From Oscillospiraceae bacterium (GTDB taxonomy: Bacteria; Bacillota; Clostridia; Oscillospirales; Oscillospiraceae), in NCBI GenBank assembly GCA_024691985.1, contig JAILNC010000043.1, positions 1 through 50,220 on the forward strand: a stretch of 50,220 bases of DNA, given 5' to 3'. The notes beneath the pieces were generated by a model. That model was given only the letters and a program-made list of their open reading frames with translations, searched no databases and had not been told where the DNA came from. Positions within the stretch are counted from its first letter, which is position 1; each line of letters starts with the position of its first letter. Shown here piece after piece: positions 36,906-45,334 of the stretch. The position numbers were made by a program, and so were the translations under genes.

Positions 36906-37583
36906 TTATCCGTAGATCCTGCACTGGGCGTACTTGGAAAAGGCCCCCGCGCGCAGGTTTCCCGTCTGCACCGCGCCGCGGATGACGGAGGGCAGATAGG
37001 CGTCCCACTTGACCTCAAGTAAAATGGGCGCGTCCCCCGCCGGGATCGTCACGCAGTCCGGATTCAGAAAGTCCGTGCATAGAAGGCCCGTGCGGATATT
37101 GTAGTCGAAGGTGACGCGGACGTTGCCCGGGCGGTAGATGAAGGGCTCGCGCGTGTAGTCCACGATGGTGCGCGGCCGGAGCCCCTGTGTGCGCATCTTG
37201 CAGTAGAGCTCCTGCACCAGCGGTCTGCCGCTGTCCATCATCCAGCCGAGCTCGCCGTCGACGATCTTCTGCGCCTCGTCCGCGCTCAGATCCGCGCTGA
37301 ACTTCGTGCCCAGGCCGCTGCGTCTGCACTTCTTTTCCAGATGGATGACGGAGGGGTCCCCGTTGTAGTAGCGGATGCGGAACTTCTCCCGCAGGTTCAC
37401 GCCGTCGATCTTCTCCCGCAGGGCCTTGTCGCCCGGCGTGTCAAAATAGAGACTGCGGATCAGATACTTCCCGTCGACCGCGTGCGGGTCGGGCTCGCAC
37501 ACCGCGCGCAGGCGCTGCCGGATGCACAGCAGATCGGCCTGGCTGATCTCGTGCTTCCACTCGTGCCGGTAGACGATATCCAT
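36906..37583 (-). CDS. VTC-domain polyphosphate polymerase-like protein
   Basis: YRHEWKHEIS, YLIRSLYFDTPGDKALREKIDGVNLREKFRIRYYNGDPSVIHLEKK, REPFIYRPGNVRVTFDYNIRTG, ILLEVKWD. Confidence 0.88.
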   Translation of the reverse strand: MDIVYRHEWKHEISQADLLCIRQRLRAVCEPDPHAVDGKYLIRSLYFDTPGDKALREKIDGVNLREKFRIRYYNGDPSVIHLEKKCRRSGLGTKFSADLSADEAQKIVDGELGWMMDSGRPLVQELYCKMRTQGLRPRTIVDYTREPFIYRPGNVRVTFDYNIRTGLLCTDFLNPDCVTIPAGDAPILLEVKWDAYLPSVIRGAVQTGNLRAGAFSKYAQCRIYG

Positions 37584-37725
37584 CTCCTGTCACCTTCTCT
37601 CCCGTTTCCTCGCTCAGTATAACGGCTCTTTCTAAAACGTAGCTGAAAAGGCCTGTGAAGCTTCTGTGAACGCTCTCGGGCCTCGCACCCCGTTTCTGTC
37701 ATTTTAATCTCTCCGGGGCACGCTG

Positions 37726-38616
37726 TCAACACGAAGCGAAGAGCGCTGCGAGACTTTGCTCCGTGAACGCGTCCAGCGCGGCAAAATCCATGGCGGGGCG
37801 GATGAGCGCCTCCAGCTCGTCGTGCAGCGCCTTCGCCTCGGCAAGCTTCCCGACCGCGTCCTCCCTCGCCCTGCGGGCCGCGGCGCTCTGCGTCTCGGGC
37901 GGCGCGAGCAGGGCCAGCGACAGTGCGGGGATGAGCACCGCCTCCAGCGCCTGCGCGTCCAGCGGACGCGGGCAGACGATCACGTCCAGCCCCTGCGCCG
38001 CAGCCTGCTCCGCAGCGGCAGCCAGGTCCGGAGGGGCGACGGATGAGACATAATTTTGTTTACATAATGATTCCAGCGTCTCGGTGAGACGCAGTTCGCC
38101 CCGGCAGGTGATCGCGGAGAGATACCGCCGCCGCAGACGGACGCCCGGCCGCGGCAGACAGGGCTCCTCCCCGCTCCGGCCTGCTTCCAGCGCCGTGTGC
38201 AGCAGCGCGTAGGCATCCCGGTAACAGCTCTTGTACGCCGTGTTCAGGTAGGCGGCATGCTGCCGCTCCGCCTCCGGCAGCGGCGTCCGGCAGAAGCGGC
38301 CAAGGTTTACATAATCTGAATCCACACCGAACAGGACGGGTTCGCGGACATGCGGGGCCGTGCCGTCCACCCAGGCCTGGCCGAGCGTGGGGATGCAGAG
38401 CGCGTCCAGGGAATCCGGATCGCCGGAGCAGAGGACGGTCTCGGTATCGAAGCCGCGCGTCGCGGCGGCGTCGCGGATGCGCCGCATGAAGCCGGATTTC
38501 CCCGTGCCCGGGCCGCCCTTGATGATGTGCAGGAAAACGCCTTCGCCCGGGAAGTCCTCATAACACGACGCGAAGCCGCGTCCGGAGTTCGCCGCGAGAA
38601 AGAATGTCTGATCCAT
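37726..38616 (-). CDS. P-loop ATPase (PRK06851-like)
   Basis: MDQTFFLAANSGRGFASCYEDFPGEGVFLHIIKGGPGTGKSGFMRRI; CSGDPDSLDALCIPTLGQAWVDGTAPH. Confidence 0.7.
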   Translation of the reverse strand: MDQTFFLAANSGRGFASCYEDFPGEGVFLHIIKGGPGTGKSGFMRRIRDAAATRGFDTETVLCSGDPDSLDALCIPTLGQAWVDGTAPHVREPVLFGVDSDYVNLGRFCRTPLPEAERQHAAYLNTAYKSCYRDAYALLHTALEAGRSGEEPCLPRPGVRLRRRYLSAITCRGELRLTETLESLCKQNYVSSVAPPDLAAAAEQAAAQGLDVIVCPRPLDAQALEAVLIPALSLALLAPPETQSAAARRAREDAVGKLAEAKALHDELEALIRPAMDFAALDAFTEQSLAALFASC

Positions 38617-38670
38617 GCTGTTCTCCCCTTTCCTGCTAACAGGATATGCGGCGCAAAGAAAAGAGACACA

Positions 38671-38702
38671 AAAGCGCCCGGACAGTTGTCCGGGCGCCTG
38701 GA
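38671..38702 (-). terminator. stem-loop
   Basis: GCGCCCGGACAGTTGTCCGGGCGC. Confidence 0.5.
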
Positions 38703-38717
38703 TCGTTGTGATTCTTT

Positions 38718-40472
38718 TCAGGCTTTCGGCAGCGGAAGATCGAGCGAGGGGCCGATGACGCCGAGCGCCCAGCGGGCGCAGACCGCGGGAGGCGCGCTTT
38801 GGACGGCGGGAGCAGCCGCGGCGTCGCCGCCGGGCTCTGTCACGAATTCCTTTGTCCCGAAGCTGAGCACGATCTCACCCTCCAGATCGGAACGCACGTT
38901 CCCGGTCAGTGCGCCGCTCTCTACCCCCTGGTAGCGGTGCGCGCCCTTCGGCCGGATATCGTCGATGCGGTAGCTCGCCCCATGGGGGAGCACGGCGCTG
39001 TAGTCCGTCTGATCGTCCGCGGCCTTCTCGCCGTCGATCCAGACGTCGAAGGTCCCGTAGCCGTCCAGCGTCCCGCTCTCCGTCCCGTCGAGCAGGCCGT
39101 TGACGTCCAGAAGGCCGACCGCGTGCAGGAGCACAAATCTGAGGAGGAGACCGTTGTAGTCATAGAGCCGCGAGGGCATGGCGCAGAGCTCCTCCTCGGA
39201 GATCCAGACATAGCCCTCCTCCGTGGCGCGCACCTCGTCCGGGCTGGAATCCAGCAGCAGGAAGCGGTCGAGCGATTCGTCATAGTCCACGAGCGCCATG
39301 ATGTGGCCGGGAACGCTGCAGATCGCGGCGCAGCCGTGCAGCAGCATATCCTTCAGCTCCGCGTAGCTGTCCGTCTCGCCCGCATACTCGATGCCGCAGA
39401 GCATCCCGTAGGTCCCGGCAAAGCTGCTGTAGAATTCCCATCGGGTACCGCCGGCGATATGGCAGTCGGCGGCGGTCGCGTACTCCGCCGCGAAGGTCGG
39501 ATCCACAAAGATCCCGTTGAGATAATAGACCGCGTTCGTAAAGGCCAGGATCCCGCAGCCGGCCGAGGCGATCGTGGCGGCGTCGGCGCTGTCGCTGTAG
39601 CCGTACGGCGCGGCGGCCCAGCGGACGTCGCTCTGCAGGAAGACCGTCGGCGTTTCGCGCGCGGGGTCCGGCGCAACGGGCAGGACGATGAGCGGCTCGG
39701 GCGGCGCGGTCCGCAGAGGCAGGTCCTCTTCCTCGTCGAACAGGGCGCCCTCATCAAGCGGGAAAAGCGTCACGTCGACGGTCTGCTCCGGCTGTAAGCC
39801 CGCCGCGGCGGGGTCGGGCGTGTCGACCGTAAACGGGATCTTGTATTCGGGATCGTACCCGTCGCAGGCGGCGTCATAGACATAGCAGCCGGGCAAAAGC
39901 AGGCAGCCGTCTCCGGACGCGGTGCAGATCGTGATCCAGGAACCGTCGGCGCGCTGTGCGCCCTCATAGACGGTGACGACCGTGTCCATCGGGTCGCAGG
40001 AGAAGCGAACGAGAACGGCGCGCTGCTCCTCCTGAGGCGTCTCCGCCTCAAGCTGTGCGTCGTCCCGGGGCGCCTCTTCCTCTTCGGGCTCTTCGGGCTT
40101 CTCCTCTTCGGGCTGAACGCCGTACTCCGGCCCATCGTCTTCGCTGTTGTTTTCGTCCTCTTCGGCGGGGACGGGCGCCTCTTCCGCCTCCTCGGGCGGA
40201 TCGTCTGCCTGAACGGCAGGCTCCTCTGCGGGAATCTCCTCCGGAACTTCCGGTTCCTCGGGTTCCTCGGGTTCCTCGGGTTCCTCGGGTTCTTCGGGTT
40301 CTTCCGGTTCCTCCGCTTCCTCCGCAGGCGCTTCTTCATACGCTTCTTCAAGCGCTTCTTCGAACACTTCTTCGGGGGCGGGCTCCTCCGGCATCTCGTC
40401 GTCCGCATAGGCGGCGGGCGTCAGCGACAGCAGCAGTGCAAGGCACAGCAGCAGGCTCAGCAGCTTTTTCAC
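38718..40472 (-). CDS. secreted C39-like cysteine-protease-fold protein with long Glu/Pro-rich N-terminal region
   Basis: Signal peptide MKKLLSLLLCLALLLSLTPAAYA; (EEP)n tract; VFLQSDVRWAAAPYG...IASAGCGILAFTNAVYYL...CSVPGHIMALVDYDESLDRFLLLDSSPDE. Confidence 0.75.
   Translation of the reverse strand: MKKLLSLLLCLALLLSLTPAAYADDEMPEEPAPEEVFEEALEEAYEEAPAEEAEEPEEPEEPEEPEEPEEPEEPEVPEEIPAEEPAVQADDPPEEAEEAPVPAEEDENNSEDDGPEYGVQPEEEKPEEPEEEEAPRDDAQLEAETPQEEQRAVLVRFSCDPMDTVVTVYEGAQRADGSWITICTASGDGCLLLPGCYVYDAACDGYDPEYKIPFTVDTPDPAAAGLQPEQTVDVTLFPLDEGALFDEEEDLPLRTAPPEPLIVLPVAPDPARETPTVFLQSDVRWAAAPYGYSDSADAATIASAGCGILAFTNAVYYLNGIFVDPTFAAEYATAADCHIAGGTRWEFYSSFAGTYGMLCGIEYAGETDSYAELKDMLLHGCAAICSVPGHIMALVDYDESLDRFLLLDSSPDEVRATEEGYVWISEEELCAMPSRLYDYNGLLLRFVLLHAVGLLDVNGLLDGTESGTLDGYGTFDVWIDGEKAADDQTDYSAVLPHGASYRIDDIRPKGAHRYQGVESGALTGNVRSDLEGEIVLSFGTKEFVTEPGGDAAAAPAVQSAPPAVCARWALGVIGPSLDLPLPKA
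40252..40314. repeat. 9-bp tandem repeat in the Glu/Pro-rich coding tract
   Basis: Seven consecutive GGTTCCTCG-type units, the first four identical. Confidence 0.9.
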
Positions 40473-40571
40473 CGAAGTATCCCCCCCTCTCTGAATCTGA
40501 GAATACTATAGCGCTGTTTTATTATTATGTCAACTGTTATATGCAGGTTCGTTCCTGTCTTCGGCGCGGCG

Positions 40572-41072
40572 TCAAAGTTCGATCAGCACCACGCGCAGGC
40601 CGCAGCGCTGCGCATAGAGGATGGTGTTCATCGTGCCGCCGGGGCGGCCGTCGTAGCAGGCCAGCAGGATGTCGGAGCGGTCGACCATCCAGCGGTTGCG
40701 GCGCATCATGCAGTCGCCGGTGTAGACGGTCTGGAGCACGGTGACGCCGTCGGCGGCGTTGATCAGCGCATTGTAGCGGCGGCGCTGCTTTTCGTTCCAG
40801 CGCCCCGGCTGGTCCCCGAAGGGGATCGCGGCCTCCAGACGCAGATCCGGGTGCAGATCGCGCAGGGCGAGTACAGCCTCGGCAAAATACATGTCGCAGC
40901 CGATGGCCATCCCGCACAGGAAGCGGCGGCAGCCGAGCTCATACAGGCCTTCCAGCCGCGCGGCGAGCTCCGCCTTGAGCGCGAGACAGCGCGGATCCCC
41001 CTCGTTCATGCCCCAGGGGAGCTTCTGCGGTCTGTGCCCGGTAAAGCAGCAGGTCAGCGCATGCTCGTCCAC
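40572..41072 (-). CDS. SLOG / DUF1273-family protein
   Basis: CCFTGHRPQKLPWG...LYELGCRRFLCGMAIGCDMYFAEAVLAL...RSDILLACYDGRPGGTMNTILYA. Confidence 0.85.
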   Translation of the reverse strand: MDEHALTCCFTGHRPQKLPWGMNEGDPRCLALKAELAARLEGLYELGCRRFLCGMAIGCDMYFAEAVLALRDLHPDLRLEAAIPFGDQPGRWNEKQRRRYNALINAADGVTVLQTVYTGDCMMRRNRWMVDRSDILLACYDGRPGGTMNTILYAQRCGLRVVLIEL

Positions 41073-41121
41073 ACGTTTTCACCCCCGTTTCCGTCTCACA
41101 TTCTACCCCCGCTTTTTCCTC

Positions 41122-41150
41122 TTGTCAAAAGCTTTTGCGCGTGATATACT
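41122..41150 (+). promoter_or_regulatory. sigma-70-type promoter for the FMN riboswitch/ribU transcript
   Basis: TTGTCA (41122-41127), 17-nt spacer, TATACT (41145-41150). Confidence 0.65.
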
Positions 41151-41295
41151 GTAAACACTTCGTATTCACAGTATAATTGAATGCGCGAAATCCTCGCCCC
41201 TTACAGGGCAACCGGATTTCATGCGCATGAAATCCCCATGGGACAACTTTGATTCATCGTGGCGCAGTTTGCGCTGCATGGGGATTTCTTTACAC

Positions 41296-41404
41296 GTCTT
41301 CAGGGCAGGGTGAAATTCCCGATCGGCGGTAAAGTCCGCGAGCCGTATGGCAGGAACCGGTGCGATTCCGGTACCGACAGTAACAGTCTGGATGGAAGAA
41401 GATG
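41296..41404 (+). promoter_or_regulatory. FMN riboswitch (RFN element)
   Basis: TTCAGGGCAGGGTGAAATTCCCGATCGGCGGTAAAGTCCGCGAGCC...ACCGGTGCGATTCCGGTACCGACAGTAACAGTCTGGATGGAAGAAG. Confidence 0.96.
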
Positions 41405-41436
41405 TTGCCGTTGTATTGGCGGCGGATGTCGCTTTG

Positions 41437-41466
41437 CCCGAAGAATGTTTTCTTCGGGTTTATTAT
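41437..41466 (+). terminator. riboswitch expression-platform terminator
   Basis: CCCGAAGAATGTTTTCTTCGGG followed by TTTATTATTTTT. Confidence 0.8.
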
Positions 41467-41483
41467 TTTTGGGAGGTCTTGTC

Positions 41484-42206
41484 ATGGAAAATCTGGGATT
41501 CATCCTCGCCTGCATTCTCACGGTCGCGCTGCTGTTCGTGCTCGCGTCGCTGTTCGAGCGCTTTCGGATGCAGAACAAAAAGCCCTTTTCGAGCACGCAC
41601 TATATCGCCTACACGGCGATGTTCGCCTGCCTCGCGGGCGTGCTGATGCTCCTGGAGATCCCGCTGTTCTTCGCCCCGCCCTTTTACAAGATCGACCTGA
41701 GCGAGATTCCGGTGCTGATCTGCACCTTTTATCTCGGGCCCGTGGCGGGCGTCGCGGCAGAGCTCGTGAAGGTCCTGGTCAAGCTCGTGCTCAAGGGCAC
41801 CAGCACCGCTTTCGTGGGGGATTTTGCCAACTTCGCGGTCGGCTGCTCCTTCGTTCTGCCCGCGAGCATCGTCTACCACGCGAAGCCCGGCAGGAAGACC
41901 GCGCTTCTGGGCATGGGCGTCGGCACCGCGATCATGACCGTGTTCGGCAGCGCCTTCAACGCGGTCTATCTGCTGCCCAAATTCGCCGCCCTCTACGGGA
42001 TGCCCATGGAGGCCATCATCGGCATGGGCACCAAGGTCAACAGCGCCATTACCAGCGTGACGACGCTGGTGCTGTTTGCGGTGGTCCCCTTCAACCTGCT
42101 CAAGGGCGTGGTCGTATCGGCGCTGACCTTTATCCTGTACAAGCGCATCTCGCCCCTGCTGCACCGCGGGGACGCGAAGCTCAGACAGCGCGCGGAAAAG
42201 GCGTGA
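41484..42206 (+). CDS. ribU: riboflavin ECF transporter S component
   Basis: Polytopic protein with IDLSEIPVLICTFYLGPVAGVAAELVKVLVKLV directly behind the FMN riboswitch. Confidence 0.9.
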   Translation: MENLGFILACILTVALLFVLASLFERFRMQNKKPFSSTHYIAYTAMFACLAGVLMLLEIPLFFAPPFYKIDLSEIPVLICTFYLGPVAGVAAELVKVLVKLVLKGTSTAFVGDFANFAVGCSFVLPASIVYHAKPGRKTALLGMGVGTAIMTVFGSAFNAVYLLPKFAALYGMPMEAIIGMGTKVNSAITSVTTLVLFAVVPFNLLKGVVVSALTFILYKRISPLLHRGDAKLRQRAEKA

Positions 42207-43500
42207 CGCGCCGCAGCCGCCACAGGCTCAGCGTGAAGTTGAACAGTTCCGTCACATAAAACACGCCGATGTAGGCCGTCAGTCCCCAGCGCGGCAGGAG
42301 CTGCCACACCAGAAGCAGGCCGAGCAGGGATTCTGCGATGTTGACGCCCATGCTCCACACCTGCTGGCCCAGCCCCTTGAGACAGCCGTCCACCGCCATG
42401 TCCGTGTACATGACGGGCACCAGCGGCGCGAGGATGCGGATATAGCGTCCGGCCTCGAAGCTGCGGTAGATCGCGAGACCCAGTTTCTCGGCGAAGAGGA
42501 AGAGGAACAGTCCCACCGCGCCGGAAAAGAGCGCGCCCGCGCGCAGGAGCTCCCGGGTCGCGGCTCTGATGGCCCGCTCGTCGCCGCGCACCTGCGCCGC
42601 CGTCAGCTCGGGGACGATGAGCTCCGCGGCCGCGCCCAGGATGCAGGCCGGGAAGGACAGGACCGGCAGCACCATGCCCTGGATGACGCCGTAGCCCGAG
42701 AGCGCGCCGTCCGCCGACCAGCCCGCAGCCCGCAGCCCCCGCGGCACCAGCAGATGCCGGAGCGTGGTGAGCGCGCTGCGCGCGTAGGCGGACAGGGCCA
42801 GCGGCACCGCGATCGACAGCATGCGCCCGGTATAGCCCGCGCCGTCCTCCTGCTCTGCGTAATGCCGCCGCCTGTCCAGCACATAGGCCAGGGCCGTCAT
42901 CGCAAGGCCCAGCACGTTCGCCGCCGTGGTTCCCAGGGTCACGGCGGCGCAGCTTTTTTCCAGATCCCCGCCCGGGACCGCGCGCAGGAAGCAGGCCACG
43001 AGCGCGACGCCCGCAAGCTGCTCGACAAAGTGGATCAGCGTCGGCTTCCAGACGCGCGAGCTCGCCGTGAAGTAGCCGGAGAAGGCCGCGCACAGGGAGA
43101 TGCAGGGCATGCTCAGGGCGGCCAGGCGCAGCGAGAGCACCGTGCGCGCGTCCCCGATCCAGAGAAAGCCGAGGGGCTCGGCCAGGGCGCGGAGGATGAA
43201 GGCCGCGGCAAAGCCGAACAGGCCCGCATAGCCGAGGCAGCGCCCCATGGCCGCGCGCACCCCCGCCGTATGCTCCGCGCCCAGCTCCTCCGCCACGAGC
43301 CGGGTCGCGGCGAAGCGGACGCCGGAGACGGCGAAGGTCGCCGTCAGGTTCATCACCGACAGCACGAGCTGATACAGGCCAATCCCCGCCGTGCCGATGC
43401 GCCCGACCAGCCAGGCCTGAAAGGCCATGGCTACGGCGTTCATCGCGAGCGACGAGACCGTCAGCAGCGCGGTGTTGTACAGAAGTCTCCGTCTGCGCAT
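42181..43500 (-). CDS. SpoVB/polysaccharide-flippase-like (MOP superfamily) membrane protein
   Basis: LLYNTALLTVSSLAMNAVAMAFQAWLVGRIGTAGIGLYQLVLSVMNL...LGLAIYRSFEAGRYIRILAPLVPVMYTDMAVDGCLKGLGQQVWSMGVNI. Confidence 0.82.
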   Translation of the reverse strand: MRRRRLLYNTALLTVSSLAMNAVAMAFQAWLVGRIGTAGIGLYQLVLSVMNLTATFAVSGVRFAATRLVAEELGAEHTAGVRAAMGRCLGYAGLFGFAAAFILRALAEPLGFLWIGDARTVLSLRLAALSMPCISLCAAFSGYFTASSRVWKPTLIHFVEQLAGVALVACFLRAVPGGDLEKSCAAVTLGTTAANVLGLAMTALAYVLDRRRHYAEQEDGAGYTGRMLSIAVPLALSAYARSALTTLRHLLVPRGLRAAGWSADGALSGYGVIQGMVLPVLSFPACILGAAAELIVPELTAAQVRGDERAIRAATRELLRAGALFSGAVGLFLFLFAEKLGLAIYRSFEAGRYIRILAPLVPVMYTDMAVDGCLKGLGQQVWSMGVNIAESLLGLLLVWQLLPRWGLTAYIGVFYVTELFNFTLSLWRLRRVTPFPRAV

Positions 43501-43631
43501 GCGCTCCCCCCTCTCCGTGCCTCCATTCTATGCGGCGCGGAGAGCGTTCTTGTCCGATGGTGAAAGCTCATACTTGAAAAAGCCGCCTCTCCATGGTATG
43601 CTGAAAGCAGCAAAAGCAGAGGAGAATCCAT

Positions 43632-44225
43632 ATGATCATCACCTTCGGCAGACAGCACGGCACGCGCGGCTATCTGATCGCGCAGCAGCTCGCAGACCAG
43701 CTCGGCTGCCGCTGCTACGACAAGGAGATCCTGGAGCGGGCTGCGGAAAACTCCCACTTCAGCCGCGAGATCCTGAAATCCTACGACGAAAAGCGCGTCT
43801 TTCCCTATTTCATCCCGGAGAACGGCTCGCTCGAGCTGGGGGATTTTCGGCTGAACATGCGGCTGGCCAACGCCGAGTTCGACGCGATCCGGGAGCTCGC
43901 GGACGAGGGGGACGCCGTCTTCGTCGGGCGCTGCGCCGACTACGTGCTGCGGGAGAGGAAGGATCTGGTGCGGGTCTTCATCACCGCCGAACGCGATTTC
44001 CGCATTCAGACCGTGGTCGAGAACTCCGATCTCACAGCCGAGCAGGCGAAGAAGCTCATCAAGTCCGTCGACAAGGAGCGCGCGAATTATTACGAGTATT
44101 ACACCGATCAGACCTGGGGCGACCCCTCGGTCTTTGATCTGTCCCTCAACGTCACCCGCATCCCGGTCGAGGGGGCGGTTCAGATCATCCGCGCCGCCGT
44201 CGAGGCCATTTTACAAAAACAGTAA
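43632..44225 (+). CDS. cytidylate kinase-like family protein
   Basis: MIITFGRQHGTRGYLIAQQLADQLGCRCYDKEILERAA...AVFVGRCADYVLRERKDLVRVFITA. Confidence 0.85.
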   Translation: MIITFGRQHGTRGYLIAQQLADQLGCRCYDKEILERAAENSHFSREILKSYDEKRVFPYFIPENGSLELGDFRLNMRLANAEFDAIRELADEGDAVFVGRCADYVLRERKDLVRVFITAERDFRIQTVVENSDLTAEQAKKLIKSVDKERANYYEYYTDQTWGDPSVFDLSLNVTRIPVEGAVQIIRAAVEAILQKQ

Positions 44226-44318
44226 CTCTCAATGTTTCCGCCGCATCGTTTCGATGCGGCGGTTTTTTTGCGCTTTTCCGGGCATGCTAACGGAAAAAGC
44301 ATGAAAGGTGGAATCATC

Positions 44319-45332
44319 ATGGCCGAACGCATCGGGCGGCAGACGCTGCGCCTGACGGAGGACGTGCATGTCGGCGCATACGCGGCGGCGGGCGGAAAGA
44401 AGGAGGGCGAGGGACCGCTGGGCGGCGGCTTCGACCTTATCTCCGAAGACGCCTGGTTCGGGCAGGACAGCTGGGAAAAGGCCGAGACCGCCATGCTGCG
44501 CGGCTGTCTGGGCGCCTGTCTCGCCAAATGGGACGTGCCGACGCGCAGGCCCGAGCTGCTGCTGGGCGGCGATCTGCTGAACCAGTGCATCAGCTCCGCC
44601 TATGCCGTCCGCGAATGTGCCGAGCCCTATCTGGGCCTGTACGGCGCCTGCTCGACGATGGCCGAGGGGCTCATGCTGGCCGCGCTGCTCGTCGACGGGG
44701 GCGGCTTTGCCTCCGCCTGCGCGCTGACGGGCTCGCACTTCTGCACCGCGGAGCGGCAGTACCGCTTCCCGCTGGAATACGGCGGGCAGCGCACGCCCAC
44801 CGCCCAGTGGACCGTCACCGGCGCGGGCGCGGCCGTGCTCGAAAAGGGCGGCGGGACGCTGCGCGTGACCCACGTGACGCCCGGGCGCATCGTGGACGCG
44901 GGCGTGACGGACGCCTGCAACATGGGCGCCGCCATGGCACCCGCGGCCTTTGACACGATCACGGCGCATTTCCGGGATACGGGCCGGGACTTCGGGGACT
45001 ACGACGCGGTCTTCACCGGCGACCTCGGCGCGATCGGGCACGACATCCTGCAAGATCTGCTGCAGAAGGACGGGCGCTCGCCGGGGCTGCGCTATATGGA
45101 CTGCGGCGTGCTGCTCTACGATCTCAAGACCCAGGACGTGCACGCGGGCGGTTCCGGCTGCGGCTGCTCGGCGGCGGTGCTGTGCGCGCATATCCTGCCC
45201 GCCATGGAGCGCGGCGTCTGGAGGCGCGTGCTATTCGCCGGGACCGGGGCGCTCATGTCTCCACTGAGCGTGCAGCAGGGCTGCTCCATCCCCGGGATCT
45301 GCCACGCGGTGGCCATCGAGCGGGAGGACTGA
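44319..45332 (+). CDS. spoVAD: stage V sporulation protein AD
   Basis: SEDAWFGQDSWEKAETAML...GGDLLNQCISSAYAVRECAEPYLGLYGACSTMAEGL, thiolase-fold SpoVAD. Confidence 0.93.
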   Translation: MAERIGRQTLRLTEDVHVGAYAAAGGKKEGEGPLGGGFDLISEDAWFGQDSWEKAETAMLRGCLGACLAKWDVPTRRPELLLGGDLLNQCISSAYAVRECAEPYLGLYGACSTMAEGLMLAALLVDGGGFASACALTGSHFCTAERQYRFPLEYGGQRTPTAQWTVTGAGAAVLEKGGGTLRVTHVTPGRIVDAGVTDACNMGAAMAPAAFDTITAHFRDTGRDFGDYDAVFTGDLGAIGHDILQDLLQKDGRSPGLRYMDCGVLLYDLKTQDVHAGGSGCGCSAAVLCAHILPAMERGVWRRVLFAGTGALMSPLSVQQGCSIPGICHAVAIERED

Positions 45333-45334
45333 GC

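Noticed and set aside
40252-40314. 9-bp repeats considered as a CRISPR or frame-shifting phase-variation tract
   Set aside because: No spacers, and a unit length divisible by three cannot switch the reading frame; retained only as a length-variable coding repeat
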